NCBI RefSeq assembly: GCF_000226975.2
Contig: NZ_CP019285.1
Location: 3,596,001 to 3,660,000, forward strand
DNA length: 64,000 nt
From: Halobiforma lacisalsi AJ5
GTDB taxonomy: Archaea; Halobacteriota; Halobacteria; Halobacteriales; Natrialbaceae
Direction: 5' to 3'
Shown here: positions 43,368 to 53,416 of the stretch, piece by piece
Layout of the letters: each line of letters begins with the position of its first letter
Position numbering within the stretch: position 1 is the stretch's first letter
Notes under the pieces: generated by a model
Database searches by the model: none
Told to the model about the DNA's origin: nothing
Seen by the model: the letters and a program-made list of their open reading frames with translations, nothing else
Program-made: the position numbers and the translations under genes

Positions 43368-43469
43368 CGCGACCGGACGCATCGACTCATACGGATCGCC
43401 GTACCGATTTGTCGGTGCAACCGCCGCCCGGGTCGCTGTTGCACCGGAGATGACGTCCAGTAAACCGTA

Positions 43470-45329
43470 TCACTCCTCGAGGTCCACGATCGGGTCCCCG
43501 AGGCGAATTCCCATCGGAGCGGGCCCCGGGGTCTCGTACCCCCGGACGTAGCCGAGGTAGAGGGCGCTGTTGACGATCCCGATGTGGCTGAACGCCTGGG
43601 GGAAGTTCCCGAGGTGTGCGCCGCTTTCGGGGTCGATTTCCTCCGCGACGAGGCCGACCGGGTTCACGTACTCGAGCAACGTCTCGAACCGGGCGGTCGC
43701 CTCCTCGATGCGGCCCGAGAGCGCGAGCGCGTCGATCAACCAGCAGGAACAGAGCACGAACGCTCCCTCCTCGCCCGGTAGACCGTCGTCGCCGTCGTAG
43801 CGGGACACGAAGACGTCGTCCTCGACCAGCTCCGCCTCGATGGCCTCGATCGTCCCCTGGATCCGGTCGTCGTCGAACGGCAGGAAGCCGACGATCGGGA
43901 ACAGCAGGGCCGTCGCGTCGAGGGCGTCTGCTCCGTAGGACTGGACGAAGGCCCCGACGTCCTCGTCGTACCCGCGCTCGAGGACCTCGGTCCGGATTTC
44001 CGCGCGCGTCTCCCGCCAGGCGTCCAGCGGCGCGTCGAAGTCGCCGTCGGTCGCGATCGCGATTCCCCGGTCGAGCGCGGCCCAGCACAGGACCTTCGAG
44101 TGGACGAAGTGGCGGTCGCCGCCCCGGACCTCCCAGATGCCCGCGTCCGGCTCGGTCCAGATCCCGCGGACGTACTCGACGATGTCCCGGATTCGAACCC
44201 ACTCGTCGTCCGCGAGCGTTCGCCCGTGACGGCACATTTCGTCGACTGCCAGCAGAAGTTCGCCGTAGACGTCGTGTTGGCGTTGCTCGACGGCCCCGTT
44301 GCCGATCCGGACCGGTCGCGAGCCGCGATACCCCTCGAGGTGATCCAGTTCCCGTTCCTCGAGGTCGGACTCGCCGTGGAGGCCGTACAGGGGCTGGATC
44401 GCCGCCGGCTCGTCCGCCTGGCAGAGGTCCATGAACCAGTCGAAGTAGTCGTTCGCCTCGTCGGTCGTACCGAGGTTCAGCAGCGCCTGGACGGTGAACC
44501 CGGCGTCGCGCAGCCAGTTGAACCGGTAGTCCCAGTTGCGGACGCCGCCGACGTCCTCGGGCAGTGACGCCGTCGGCGCGGCCGCGATCGCGCCGGACTC
44601 GGCGTGAGTTAGGAGCTTCAGGACGAGTTCGGAGCGAACGATCTCGTCGTGCCACGGGCCCGCGAACGTGCAGTCGTCCGCCCCGCAGGTGTGCGCCCGG
44701 TCGGTCCAGAACCGGATCGTCTCCTCGAGCGCGGCCTCCGGATCGGTGCTCGCGTCCTCGGCTCCGGTACACCGCAGCAGGAACCAGGCGTCCTCCCCCG
44801 CCTCGAGCGTCAGATCGCCGGTGACCCGGCCGTCCTCGATCGCGAGGTCGATCGGCGCCTCGAGCAGGGTCCGTTCCTCCGCGCCCGCGGCGAGGATGCC
44901 GTCCTCGACGGGTTCGATCGTCGGCTCCGTGCGGCCGTAGTCGAACTGCGGCTCGAGATCGACCCCGAGTTCGACCCGCCCCTCCGCACAGGCGGCCTTC
45001 CGGTAGAGGACCTTCTTCGGGTCGTCGACCCGACCGGCCGGCGGCATGAAGTCCGTCACCGTCGCCGTGCCGCCCTCGGTCCGGAAGGTCGTCTCGAGGA
45101 CGTTCGTGTCCCCGACGTACCGACGCTCCGACTCGAAGGCATCGGTGGGCGCCACCCGGAACCGGCCGCCGCGGTCGTGATCCAGGATCGCCGCGAAGAT
45201 CGTCGGCGACTCGAGGTGCGGAAACGGGAACCAGTCGATCGAGCCGTCCGGGCCGACGAGCGCACACGTCTCGAGGTTCCCGACGACGCCGTAGGACTCG
45301 ATCGGCGGGTACGCTTCGGAGTCAGTCAT
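43470..45329 (-). CDS. Glycoside hydrolase family 15 protein (glucoamylase/trehalase-like)
   Basis: 619-residue cytoplasmic GH15 enzyme. The N-terminal GH15-associated beta-domain (YPPIESYGVVGNLETCALVGPDGSIDWFPFP) is followed by the (alpha/alpha)6 barrel, with VRNWDYRFNWLRDAGF and LLAVDEMCRHGRTL among the recognisable active-site loops. GH15 members release glucose from alpha-glucans or cleave trehalose; the specificity is not readable. No signal peptide. The ATG at 45329 is favoured over an in-frame start 9 nt upstream. Confidence 0.9.
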   Translation of the reverse strand: MTDSEAYPPIESYGVVGNLETCALVGPDGSIDWFPFPHLESPTIFAAILDHDRGGRFRVAPTDAFESERRYVGDTNVLETTFRTEGGTATVTDFMPPAGRVDDPKKVLYRKAACAEGRVELGVDLEPQFDYGRTEPTIEPVEDGILAAGAEERTLLEAPIDLAIEDGRVTGDLTLEAGEDAWFLLRCTGAEDASTDPEAALEETIRFWTDRAHTCGADDCTFAGPWHDEIVRSELVLKLLTHAESGAIAAAPTASLPEDVGGVRNWDYRFNWLRDAGFTVQALLNLGTTDEANDYFDWFMDLCQADEPAAIQPLYGLHGESDLEERELDHLEGYRGSRPVRIGNGAVEQRQHDVYGELLLAVDEMCRHGRTLADDEWVRIRDIVEYVRGIWTEPDAGIWEVRGGDRHFVHSKVLCWAALDRGIAIATDGDFDAPLDAWRETRAEIRTEVLERGYDEDVGAFVQSYGADALDATALLFPIVGFLPFDDDRIQGTIEAIEAELVEDDVFVSRYDGDDGLPGEEGAFVLCSCWLIDALALSGRIEEATARFETLLEYVNPVGLVAEEIDPESGAHLGNFPQAFSHIGIVNSALYLGYVRGYETPGPAPMGIRLGDPIVDLEE

Positions 45330-45537
45330 CGACACCACCCTTCAGTACGGGGTTGCCGGACTCGAAGCGACCTGGACGGGGGTCGATGGTCATGTCGTCC
45401 CGTTCCACGACCAACAGCAAAAAGGCGAACCGTAGTAGACGAAAGCACACGCCAACGCCGGAATCGGTCGCCGAGGGGACTCCCGGACACGCAGTCGCCG
45501 CGGCAACCCCTTTCGGCGTCGGACCCGCAGGTCGGCC

Positions 45538-46374
45538 ATGGACTACGAGCGTTGGTCCGAGAGACAGGAGTCGACGACGATCGGGGTCGACGAGCACGAC
45601 CTCGAGGTCGCCTACTACGACGAGGGGTCGGGAGAACCGGTGGTGTTCTGTCACGGAATTCCGACCGCTTCGTTCCTGTGGCGCCACGCCGCGCCAGAAC
45701 TGGCCGACGACTATCGGGTGATCGCGCCCGACATGGTCGGGTACGGAAACTCGGCGACCCACGATGGGTTCGATCGCTCGATCCGCGCCCAGGAGGAGCT
45801 GATCGCCGGCCTGGTCGATCGACTGGATCTCGGGACGGTCTCGTTCGTCGGCCACGACCTCGGCGGGGGCGTCGGCCTCCGGTACGCGGCCCATCGGCCC
45901 GACGAGGTGTCGAAACTGGTGCTCTCGAACGCAGTCTGTTACGACTCCTGGCCGATCGAGCAGATCGTCGATCTCGGTTTGCCGGCGACGATCGAGGGGA
46001 TGAGCGTCGACGACCTCCAGAAAACTCTCCGCGGCCTCTACAGGGAGACCCTCTACGGCGACGATCCCGACGAAGCGTTCGTCGAGGGTATGGTCTCGCA
46101 GTGGGACTCCGAGGAAGCGATGGTCTCGCTGTCGCGAAACGCGATCGGGACCAACACCAGCCACACGACGGAGATCGATCCGGCCGACGTGACGGCCGAG
46201 ACGCTCCTGCTCTGGGGGGCCGAGGACGAGTTCCAGCCGATCGAGTACGCCGAACGCCTCGCGGACGACGTCGACGACGCCGAGGTGGTCGGACTGAACG
46301 ACGCCTATCACTGGGTGCCGGAGGATCGGCCCGACGCCTACACCGAGCACCTCGCGGAGTTTCTGGCGTCCTGA
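45538..46374 (+). CDS. Alpha/beta hydrolase, haloalkane-dehalogenase-like
   Basis: 278-residue alpha/beta hydrolase. The oxyanion motif is HGIPTASFLW. The nucleophile position in FVGHDLGGGVG is Asp rather than Ser, which is the pattern of haloalkane dehalogenases and related enzymes. The catalytic His lies in NDAYHWVPED near the C-terminus. True dehalogenase activity is not proven; epoxide hydrolase or esterase are alternatives. The gene stands alone, 73 nt before the IMPDH-like gene. Confidence 0.83.
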   Translation: MDYERWSERQESTTIGVDEHDLEVAYYDEGSGEPVVFCHGIPTASFLWRHAAPELADDYRVIAPDMVGYGNSATHDGFDRSIRAQEELIAGLVDRLDLGTVSFVGHDLGGGVGLRYAAHRPDEVSKLVLSNAVCYDSWPIEQIVDLGLPATIEGMSVDDLQKTLRGLYRETLYGDDPDEAFVEGMVSQWDSEEAMVSLSRNAIGTNTSHTTEIDPADVTAETLLLWGAEDEFQPIEYAERLADDVDDAEVVGLNDAYHWVPEDRPDAYTEHLAEFLAS

Positions 46375-46429
46375 GACGCCGGGAGCTGCCGAGGCGGCGG
46401 GAAATCCGACGAACTTATTTCCATCGACT

Positions 46430-46445
46430 CCCTCTTTTTTGAGGG
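46430..46445 (+). promoter_or_regulatory. Hairpin CCCTC-TTTTTT-GAGGG just before a start codon
   Basis: A 5-bp stem with a six-T loop ends 2 nt before the ATG at 46448. It may be a terminator for the preceding hydrolase gene or a leader hairpin; a TATA-like CTTATTT lies at about 46414-46420. Confidence 0.4.
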
Positions 46446-46447
46446 TC

Positions 46448-47533
46448 ATGGACGAACTCAGGACGGGACTCAGTTACGGAGACGTGCTACTGGTTCCGCA
46501 GCGATCGCCCGTCGACAGCCGCAGCGACGTCGATCTCTCTACGAACCTCACGCCGAACATCGAACTCGAGACGCCGCTGGTTTCGGCCGCGATGGACACC
46601 GTTACCGAGAGCGATCTCGCGATCGCGCTCGCCGAGAGCGGCGGGATCGGGACGATCCATCGGTTCCTCACGGTCGACGAGCAGGCCGCGGAAGTCGAGA
46701 CGGTCGCCGACGCCGGCCACCCCGTCACGGCGGCCGTCGGCATCAACGAGGACTACGTCGACCGGACGGCGGCGCTGCTCGAGGCCGGCGCGTCGGCGAT
46801 CGTCGTCGACGTCGCCCACGGCCACCTCGAGCGGGCGCTCGACGCGACGGCGGAACTCCGGTCCGAGTTCCCGGGTGCCGAACTGATCGCGGGGAACGTG
46901 GCGACGCCGGACGGCGTCGAGGACCTCTACGAAGCGGGTGCCGACAGCGTCAAGGTGGGGATCGGCCCGGGATCGCACTGTACGACCCGAAAGGTCGCAG
47001 GGGCGGGCGTCCCGCAGTTGACTGCGGTCGACGACTGCGCCGAGGTCGCGCGGGATCTGGGCATTACCATCGTCGCGGACGGCGGGATCCGGACCTCGGG
47101 GGACGCCGTCAAGGCCCTGATGGCCGGCGCGGACACGGTGATGATGGGGAGCCTCTTCGCGGGGACCGACGAGGCACCCAGCGAGATCGTCACGGTCGAC
47201 GGCGTCAGGTACAAGCGATCCCGCGGGATGGCGACGACGGCGGCCGCCGAGGACCGCGACGACAAGCCCGAAAACGTCGACGCCGACGAGGGAGTCGAGG
47301 GGCTGACGCCGTACAAGGGACCCGCGGCGGACGTCGCCGAGGAGTTCTGTGCGGGCATCCGGTCCGGCCTCTCGTACTGCGGCGGGCACACGATCCCCGC
47401 GGCCCGCGAGAAGGCGGAGTTCATCCGCGTCGCGGCCAGCGCCCAGGAACGCGAAGGCGCTCACACCGACGACGAGTGGGAGACCGTCAGCGTCGATAGC
47501 GTCGGCGAGGCGGCGACGAACGCCGACGACTGA
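46448..47533 (+). CDS. IMP dehydrogenase/GMP reductase family protein, lacking CBS domains
   Basis: 361-residue TIM barrel. Motifs: [50 protein letters not shown] with the catalytic Cys, [31 protein letters not shown], and [10 protein letters not shown]. Length is short for IMPDH (about 480-500) because the CBS pair is missing, so it could be a GMP reductase or a CBS-less IMPDH. The residue before Cys in the loop is His (GSHC), usually Ile or Val. Role in purine nucleotide interconversion is inferred. The ATG at 46448 follows the hairpin. Confidence 0.85.
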   Translation: MDELRTGLSYGDVLLVPQRSPVDSRSDVDLSTNLTPNIELETPLVSAAMDTVTESDLAIALAESGGIGTIHRFLTVDEQAAEVETVADAGHPVTAAVGINEDYVDRTAALLEAGASAIVVDVAHGHLERALDATAELRSEFPGAELIAGNVATPDGVEDLYEAGADSVKVGIGPGSHCTTRKVAGAGVPQLTAVDDCAEVARDLGITIVADGGIRTSGDAVKALMAGADTVMMGSLFAGTDEAPSEIVTVDGVRYKRSRGMATTAAAEDRDDKPENVDADEGVEGLTPYKGPAADVAEEFCAGIRSGLSYCGGHTIPAAREKAEFIRVAASAQEREGAHTDDEWETVSVDSVGEAATNADD

Positions 47534-47872
47534 CCGCGTTCACGGCCGTCCCGTTTCGCCGATCCGGGGCCCGAGTCCGACTCGTAACTCGAGTCGCGCC
47601 GTCCCGGTCGAGCGTCCCCGTCGGGACCGCTGTACCCGGCCACGCGTTCTCGAGGGTGTCCATTCGACCGACACACACGCCGATCAGGAGGAGTGACAGG
47701 AGGAATGCCGAAAATGACGAGCGATTTCTGGACAGTATAACACGAATCGGGGGTCCGCTGGGCAAGTATTGGCACGCAGTGGAGTACTTACATCGTTCGT
47801 CTCCTTATCCCGGCTCATGATGACACATACCAGACTCGAGGGTGCCGACCGCCCGGTCGGCGCGGTGGTGGG
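47534..47872. promoter_or_regulatory. Intergenic region upstream of the urease operon
   Basis: 339 nt. Reading frames here are shadows. Close to the urease start a short leader ORF (47817-47876) overlaps the ureB start. AT-rich stretches, such as CAGTATAACACG (about 47734-47745) and CTCCTTATCC (about 47801-47810), are candidate promoter elements. No binding-site repeat is seen. Confidence 0.5.
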
Positions 47873-47876
47873 ATGA
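47817..47876 (+). CDS. Possible 19-residue upstream ORF overlapping ureB start
   Basis: ATG at 47817 opens a 20-codon frame ending with a TGA at 47874-47876 that overlaps the ureB ATG in an ATGA arrangement. The predicted peptide is [19 protein letters not shown]. Translational coupling to ureB is possible. It is too short for a family call and may be chance. Confidence 0.3.
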   Translation: MMTHTRLEGADRPVGAVVG

Positions 47877-48283
47877 CGAACCTCGTGCCGGGAGAACTTG
47901 ACCCCGCAGGCGACCCGGTCCGGATCAACGAGGGGCGACCGACGGCGACCGTCACCGTCGAGAACATCGGCGATCGACCGGTCCAGGTCGGCTCGCACTT
48001 TCACTTCTTCGAGGTCAACCCCGGCCTCGAGTTCGACCGCGAGTCGGCCTACGGGATGCGACTGGACGTTCCCGCCGGAACGGCGGTCCGGTTCGAACCC
48101 GGCGTCGAACGCGACGTCGACCTCGTCGCGATCGGCGGCGACCGTATCGTCCGCGGGATGGCCGGCCTCGTCGAGGGCGAACTCGACGACGACGCCGTGA
48201 AAGAGCGAGCGCTGGAACGGGCTCGAGAACGGGGCTACATCGCGGAGTCGGAGCCTGATACGAGCGGAGGCGACCGTCCGTGA
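47873..48283 (+). CDS. ureB: Urease subunit beta
   Basis: 136-residue structural subunit of urease, a nickel enzyme that hydrolyses urea to ammonia and CO2. The family core is visible: [47 protein letters not shown]. Its stop overlaps the ureC GTG by 4 nt. In haloarchaea the gene order is B-C-A rather than the bacterial A-B-C. Confidence 0.96.
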   Translation: MTNLVPGELDPAGDPVRINEGRPTATVTVENIGDRPVQVGSHFHFFEVNPGLEFDRESAYGMRLDVPAGTAVRFEPGVERDVDLVAIGGDRIVRGMAGLVEGELDDDAVKERALERARERGYIAESEPDTSGGDRP

Positions 48284-49986
48284 GCCGCGACCTCCCCCGG
48301 TCGGAGTACACCGACCTGTTCGGGGCTACCGAGGGCGACCGGCTACGGCTCGGCGATACGGACCTGTTCGCGAGGATCGAAAGCGACCACGCCGTCCCGG
48401 GCGAGGAGGCCGTCTTCGGCGGCGGGAAGACGATGCGGGACGGGATGGGAATGCAGTCCGGCGTTACGCAGGCCGAGGGAGCCCTCGACTGGGCCGTGAC
48501 GAACGCCGTGATCGTCGACCCCGTCCTCGGCGTCCGCAAGGGCGACATCGGCGTCCGAAACGGGGAGATCGCCGGCATCGGGAAGGCCGGCAACCCCGAT
48601 ACCATGGACGGCGTCGATATGGTGATCGGCCCGAGCACGGACACGATCCCCGGCGACGGGCTGATCGCGACGCCCGGCGCGCTCGACATTCACGTCCACT
48701 TCAACAGCCCGCAACTCGTCGATCACGCCCTCGGCTCCGGCGTGACGACGATGCTTGGCGGCGGCTTCGGCGGCGGCGCGACGACCTGCACGCCCGGACC
48801 CGAGAACGTCAAACGGTTCCTGCAAGCCGCCGAGGCGTGGCCCGTCAACGTCGGCCTCTACGGCAAGGGCAACAGCAGTCGGCCCGCGGCGCTACGCGAA
48901 CAGATCGAGGCCGGCGCGTGCGGCATGAAACTCCACGAGGACTGGGGGTCGACGCCCGCCGCGATCGACACCTGCCTCGAGGTCGCCGACGAGGAAGACG
49001 TCCAGGTCTGTATCCACACGGACACGTTAAACGAGTCGGGCTTCGTCGAGCACACGTTCGATGCGATCGACGGGCGCGCGATCCACACGTTCCACATCGA
49101 GGGCGCCGGCGGCGGTCACGCGCCGGACGTCCTCGAGTTGATCGGCCACGAGCACATGCTGCCGTCCTCGACGAACCCGTCGATGCCCTACACCGAGAAC
49201 ACGTTCGACGAGCACCTGGACATGGTGATGGTCTGTCATCACCTCAACCCGGACGTCCCCGAAGACGTCGCGTTCGCCGAGTCCCGGATCCGGGCGGAGA
49301 CCATCGGCGCGGAGGACGTGCTCCACGACACCGGCGCGATCAGCATGATGACCTCCGACTCCCAGGCGATGGGACGCATGGCGGAGGTCATCAGCCGCAC
49401 GTGGCAGACCGCCCACAAGATGAAGAACCAGCGCGGGCCGCTGCCGGCCGACGAGGGGACGAACGCGGACAACGCCCGCATCGAACGGTACGTCGCCAAG
49501 TACACGATCAACCCGGCGATCACCGCCGGGATCGACGACTACGTCGGCTCGCTCGAGCCCGGAAAGCTCGCGGACATCGTCCTCTGGGAGCCTGGCTTCT
49601 TCGGGATCAAGCCGGAGGTCGTCCTCAAGGGCGGGTTCCCGGTCTGGTCCCAGATGGGAGAGGCGAACGGCTCGCTGATGACCTGCGAACCGGTAATCGG
49701 CCGCGAACGGGCCGGCGCACAGGGTCGGGCGAGACACGGCCTCTCGGTGACGTTCGTCAGCGAGGCGGCGAGCGAGAACGACGTGGGCGAGGCCTACGGC
49801 CTCGAGACGCCGGTCCGGCCGGTCAGCGACACGCGGGAGGTCCGGAAGTCGGACATGCTACACAACGACCACTGCCCGGACGACATCGAGATCGACGCCC
49901 AGACGTTCGAAGTGAAAGTCGACGGCGAGCACGTCACCTGCGACCCGGCGGAGGAAGTGCCGCTCGCACAGCGATACCTGCTCTGA
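48280..49986 (+). CDS. ureC: Urease subunit alpha (catalytic)
   Basis: 568-residue catalytic subunit starting at GTG. The two-nickel site is complete: HVHFNS (about 144-149), the carbamylated Lys in GMKLHEDWG (about 217), the HTDTLNESG His near 247, [13 protein letters not shown] His near 272, and Asp in [18 protein letters not shown] near 360. The flap contains [18 protein letters not shown]. Full-length. It is followed by ureA after 94 nt containing no gene. Confidence 0.97.
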   Translation: MSRDLPRSEYTDLFGATEGDRLRLGDTDLFARIESDHAVPGEEAVFGGGKTMRDGMGMQSGVTQAEGALDWAVTNAVIVDPVLGVRKGDIGVRNGEIAGIGKAGNPDTMDGVDMVIGPSTDTIPGDGLIATPGALDIHVHFNSPQLVDHALGSGVTTMLGGGFGGGATTCTPGPENVKRFLQAAEAWPVNVGLYGKGNSSRPAALREQIEAGACGMKLHEDWGSTPAAIDTCLEVADEEDVQVCIHTDTLNESGFVEHTFDAIDGRAIHTFHIEGAGGGHAPDVLELIGHEHMLPSSTNPSMPYTENTFDEHLDMVMVCHHLNPDVPEDVAFAESRIRAETIGAEDVLHDTGAISMMTSDSQAMGRMAEVISRTWQTAHKMKNQRGPLPADEGTNADNARIERYVAKYTINPAITAGIDDYVGSLEPGKLADIVLWEPGFFGIKPEVVLKGGFPVWSQMGEANGSLMTCEPVIGRERAGAQGRARHGLSVTFVSEAASENDVGEAYGLETPVRPVSDTREVRKSDMLHNDHCPDDIEIDAQTFEVKVDGEHVTCDPAEEVPLAQRYLL

Positions 49987-50066
49987 CTCCGATCATGGAC
50001 CACAGCACACCCACCACGGACGTACCAGCACCGACGAGCCGACCACCCGCTCGCTCGAGCCACCGC

Positions 50067-50076
50067 GGGGAGGTGA
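50067..50076 (+). promoter_or_regulatory. Shine-Dalgarno GGGGAGGTGA before ureA
   Basis: A long anti-16S match ends 4 nt before the ATG at 50081. It fixes this start over ATG at 50087. Confidence 0.75.
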
Positions 50077-50080
50077 GCCG

Positions 50081-50461
50081 ATGGGCATGAACCTCTCTCC
50101 GAAGGAGATGGAGCGACTCACGGTATTCATGGCGGCCGAACTCGCCCGCCGGCGGAAGGACCGCGGGGTGAAGCTCAACCACCCCGAGACGGTCGCGTAC
50201 ATCTCCGACTGGGCCTGCGAGGCCGCCCGCGAGGGGAAGTCCGTCTCGCGGATCCGCTCGGAGGCGACCCAACTGCTCACCCGCGAGGACGTCATGGAGG
50301 GCGTCCCGGAACTGGTCGACATGATACAGGTCGAGCCCGTCTTCCCGGACGGGACGAAGCTCGTCACCATCCACGACCCGATCCGGGCCGACGACCCGGA
50401 GCAACTCGAGACGGTCGATCCGGCGCCGGACGCGGACCTCGAGACGGAGGGGAGCCGCTGA
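50081..50461 (+). CDS. ureA: Urease subunit gamma
   Basis: 126-residue small structural subunit. The family start [27 protein letters not shown] is followed by [14 protein letters not shown] and [28 protein letters not shown] strong ribosome-binding site directs the start. A disordered tail of ~20 residues is added relative to bacteria. Its last base is the first base of the ureG ATG. Confidence 0.96.
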   Translation: MGMNLSPKEMERLTVFMAAELARRRKDRGVKLNHPETVAYISDWACEAAREGKSVSRIRSEATQLLTREDVMEGVPELVDMIQVEPVFPDGTKLVTIHDPIRADDPEQLETVDPAPDADLETEGSR

Positions 50462-51081
50462 TGGGGTACCGAGACGTCGCCAAGGTCGGGCTCGGCGGTC
50501 CCGTCGGCTCCGGGAAGACGGCGCTCGTCGAACGGCTCGTCCCCGAACTCGTCGCCCGCGATTACGACGTCGGCGTCATCGCCAACGACATCATGACTCA
50601 GGAGGACGCCGACGTCTTCCGGGAGTCGTTCGCGGACCTGCTGCCCGCCGACCTCGTCGCGGGCGTCGAGACGGGCGCGTGTCCGCACACCGGCATCCGG
50701 GAGGACCCCTCGATGAACCTCGCGAAGATCGACGAGTTCACCGAGCGCCACCCGGACCTCGACGTCGTCCTCGTCGAGAGCGGCGGCGACAACCTCGCCG
50801 CGACGTTCAACCCCGAACTCGCGGACTACTTCCTGTTCGTCATCTCGGTCGCGGAGGGCGAGGACATCCCCCGCAAGCGAGGGCCCGGTGTCACCCAGGC
50901 CGATCTGCTCGTGGTCAACAAGACCGACCTCGCGCCCCACGTGGACGCCGACCTCGAGGTGATCGAGGACGACGCGGCGGCCGTTCGAGGAAACGACCCG
51001 TTCGTCTTCACGAACTGCAAGGACGGCACGGGCGTCGACAGCGTCCTCGAGCACGTCGAACGCGAGGTGCTGTTCGCATGA
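50461..51081 (+). CDS. ureG: Urease accessory GTPase UreG
   Basis: 206-residue G-protein that drives nickel insertion with UreD, UreF and UreE. The P-loop [15 protein letters not shown] is at about 11-25, with [15 protein letters not shown], the switch region [17 protein letters not shown] (nickel ligands Cys-Pro-His), [25 protein letters not shown] and NKTDLAPHV. It overlaps the ureD start in an ATGA. Confidence 0.96.
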   Translation: MGYRDVAKVGLGGPVGSGKTALVERLVPELVARDYDVGVIANDIMTQEDADVFRESFADLLPADLVAGVETGACPHTGIREDPSMNLAKIDEFTERHPDLDVVLVESGGDNLAATFNPELADYFLFVISVAEGEDIPRKRGPGVTQADLLVVNKTDLAPHVDADLEVIEDDAAAVRGNDPFVFTNCKDGTGVDSVLEHVEREVLFA

Positions 51082-52016
51082 GCGCCGATTCGCGTCCTGC
51101 GGCGGCCGTCCGCCCGCCGATCCCGCCCGCATTCGAGACCTACGCGGACGAACCGCTCGCGCAGGCTCCCGCCGCCGGCCCCGGAAAGAACGGCTTGCTC
51201 GAGGCGACCTTCGCCCGTCGCGGGGATGGCCCGACCCGCCTCGTCCGGGATCGGGTCGAAGTCCCGTACCACCTGACGGGCACCCTCGAGACCGACCCCG
51301 CGCCGGGACTGACGACCCTGGTCGCCCAGGAGCCGACCGGCGGCGTCGCCCAGGGGGATCGCCACCGGATCGCGCTGGATGCTCGAGCCGACGCCCGCGC
51401 TCACGTGACGACCCAGAGCGCGACGAAGGTCCACAGCATGACCGACAACTACGCCCACCTCGACGCCGCCCTGCGGGTCGAGTCCGGCGGCTACCTCGAG
51501 TACCTCCCCGGAGCGACGATCGTCAACGAGGGCGCACGCTGTCTCCAGACCGTGACGGTCGACCTCGCCGAGGACGCTCGCGCCGTCGTCGCCGACGTCC
51601 TCGTCCCGGACGGGTTGAGCGATCACGAACCGTTCAGTTTCGATCACTACCACGCGCGCCTCGAGGCCGAGCGCGACGGGCAACTGGTCTGTGCCGACGC
51701 CGTCGACCTCCGCCCCGACGAGCGCGACCCGCGAGACCCCGCCAGCGTCGGCGAGGACGGCGTCGTCGGCTCGCTGTACGTCTTCGCGCCTCCCTCGAGC
51801 GTCGACGGGCTCCTCGCGGACGTCCGCGACCGGCTCCCGGATCGCGACCGCGACGCCGTGGAGGCCGGCGTCTCGACGCTCCCCCGCGAGTCCGGGGTGA
51901 TCGTCCGGCTGCTCGGCCGCCGCGAGGCGGACGTGACCGAAACGCTGCGGGCCGCGTGGGACGCCGCGCGGCGAACCCTGCTGGGGGTCGGCGTACCCGC
52001 CGACCGGCGATACTGA
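51078..52016 (+). CDS. ureD: Urease accessory protein UreD
   Basis: 312-residue UreD/UreH scaffold that binds the urease apoprotein with UreF and UreG. The segment [16 protein letters not shown], followed by [31 protein letters not shown], is characteristic. The ATG at 51078 overlaps the ureG stop. The N-terminus is disordered. It ends at the ureE start by a 1-nt overlap. Confidence 0.92.
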   Translation: MSADSRPAAAVRPPIPPAFETYADEPLAQAPAAGPGKNGLLEATFARRGDGPTRLVRDRVEVPYHLTGTLETDPAPGLTTLVAQEPTGGVAQGDRHRIALDARADARAHVTTQSATKVHSMTDNYAHLDAALRVESGGYLEYLPGATIVNEGARCLQTVTVDLAEDARAVVADVLVPDGLSDHEPFSFDHYHARLEAERDGQLVCADAVDLRPDERDPRDPASVGEDGVVGSLYVFAPPSSVDGLLADVRDRLPDRDRDAVEAGVSTLPRESGVIVRLLGRREADVTETLRAAWDAARRTLLGVGVPADRRY

Positions 52017-52687
52017 TGGAGCGAATCGACGGCATCGTCGGCAACGTCCACGCCGACGACGACCTCGTGGCCGCCCGCGACGCCCACGACGAGCGGGGCA
52101 CGCTCGAGCGCGTCGTCGTCGACGCGGACGAGCGCCGCCGGTCGCGGTTCCGGGCGACGACCGACGCCGGGACGGACGTCGGCGTCGTGGTCGATCGCGC
52201 CGCGGTATCGGCGGGGGACGTCCTCCACCTCACTGACGAGCGGATGATCGTCGTCGCGTTCGAACCCCGGGACGCCCTCGCCGTCGACCTCCCTCGGGCG
52301 ACCGACGAACGGCTCGAGGCGGCGATCGAACTCGGCCACCGGATCGGCAACCAGCACTGGGATCTGGCGGTCGAGGACGGCGTGGCGTACGTCCCGCTCG
52401 CGGCCGACCGACACATCGTCGAGCGGGTGGTATCGGACGTGGTTCCGGGATCGACGGTCAGCGAGACGACCGTGGAGGCAGACCTGTTCGTCACGGACGC
52501 CGACGGAGCGAAGGCAGGGCACGGCCATGGCGGTGGTCACGAACACGGGCACGAGCACACCCACGACCACGATCACTCCAGCACCCACGACCACGATCAC
52601 TCCGGCACCCACGACCACGATCACTCCAGCACCCACGACCACGGCGACGGCGACCACTCACACACCCACCATGACCACGACCCCTGA
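52016..52687 (+). CDS. ureE: Urease nickel chaperone UreE with His-rich tail
   Basis: 223-residue metallochaperone. The N-terminal domain carries AVSAGDVLHLTDERMIVVAFEP, and the second domain LGHRIGNQHWDLAVEDG has the nickel-binding His. The tail from about residue 168 is made of HDHDH units including three 24-bp DNA repeats (52559-52630) and likely stores nickel. The length matches bacterial UreE with tail. ATG at 52016 overlaps the ureD stop by 1 nt. The last 17 nt overlap ureF. Confidence 0.93.
   Translation: MERIDGIVGNVHADDDLVAARDAHDERGTLERVVVDADERRRSRFRATTDAGTDVGVVVDRAAVSAGDVLHLTDERMIVVAFEPRDALAVDLPRATDERLEAAIELGHRIGNQHWDLAVEDGVAYVPLAADRHIVERVVSDVVPGSTVSETTVEADLFVTDADGAKAGHGHGGGHEHGHEHTHDHDHSSTHDHDHSGTHDHDHSSTHDHGDGDHSHTHHDHDP
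52559..52630 (+). repeat. Three tandem 24-bp units encoding THDHDHSS
   Basis: Near-identical direct repeats (units start at 52559, 52583, 52607; only one base differs in the middle copy, AGC versus GGC), in frame in ureE. Coding repeat for a metal-binding tail, prone to change in length. Confidence 0.8.
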
Positions 52688-53393
52688 TCCCGACGCGAGC
52701 GCGTTCCTGACCGCGCTCCGCCTCTCGGACTCGTTCCTGCCGGTCGGCGGGTACACCGCCTCCTACGGCCTCGAGCAGTACGTCAACGAGGGCCGGATCG
52801 AAGACGGCGACGACCTCCGGGAACTGCTCGCGGCCTACCTCCGGCGGATCGTCGGTCCCTGTGAGACCGTCGCGCTGGCGAACGCACACGCGGCGAGCGC
52901 CGCTGGCGATCTCGAGGCCCTGCTCGCGGTCGACGAACGGCTCCACGCGGTGACGATGCCCCGGGAGTTCCGCGAGAGTTCGACGAAAGCGGGGGCAAAA
53001 CTCTGCGAGTTACTGGTGGGCGACACGACCGACGGGGCCGGGAACGGCGACCTCGAGAACGCGGTCGCCGACGCGGTCGCGACCGACGCCACGCCCGGTC
53101 ACTACCCGGTCGTCTACGGCGTCGTCGCACAGCGACGAGGGCTCTCGCGGCGCGAGGCGTGTCTCTCCCACGCCTACTCGTTCGTCACGGGATTGCTCGG
53201 CGCGGCCCAGCGACTCGGGCGGTTCGGCCACACGGAGATCCAGGCCGTGCTCGAGGCGCTCGAGCCGATCATCGCCGAGGTGTGTACGCGCCACGTCGAC
53301 GACGAACCGGCCGCGATGGCCTCGTTCGCGCCGCTCGCGGAGATCATGGGCATGCGACACGAACGGGCGGGCCGGCGGCTGTTCATGAGTTGA
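52671..53393 (+). CDS. ureF: Urease accessory protein UreF
   Basis: 240-residue helical accessory protein: LTALRLSDSFLPVGGYTASYGLEQYV is the family signature, with VVYGVVAQRRGLSRREACLSHAYSFVTGLLGAAQRLGRFGHTEIQAVL. The ATG at 52671 is inside ureE (17-nt overlap). It is the last gene of the operon. UreF mediates UreD-UreG binding and acts as a GTPase checkpoint in the family. Confidence 0.93.
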   Translation: MTTTPDPDASAFLTALRLSDSFLPVGGYTASYGLEQYVNEGRIEDGDDLRELLAAYLRRIVGPCETVALANAHAASAAGDLEALLAVDERLHAVTMPREFRESSTKAGAKLCELLVGDTTDGAGNGDLENAVADAVATDATPGHYPVVYGVVAQRRGLSRREACLSHAYSFVTGLLGAAQRLGRFGHTEIQAVLEALEPIIAEVCTRHVDDEPAAMASFAPLAEIMGMRHERAGRRLFMS

Positions 53394-53416
53394 GTTTCCG
53401 ATTCCGTTTCCGACTC

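Noticed and set aside
44180-44200. GGATTCGAAC-like tRNA T-loop sequence
   Set aside because: Lies inside the GH15 coding sequence with no cloverleaf around it; chance match.
48015-48689. Minus-strand open frames opposite ureB-ureC
   Set aside because: Shadows of the urease genes, which have complete active-site motifs.
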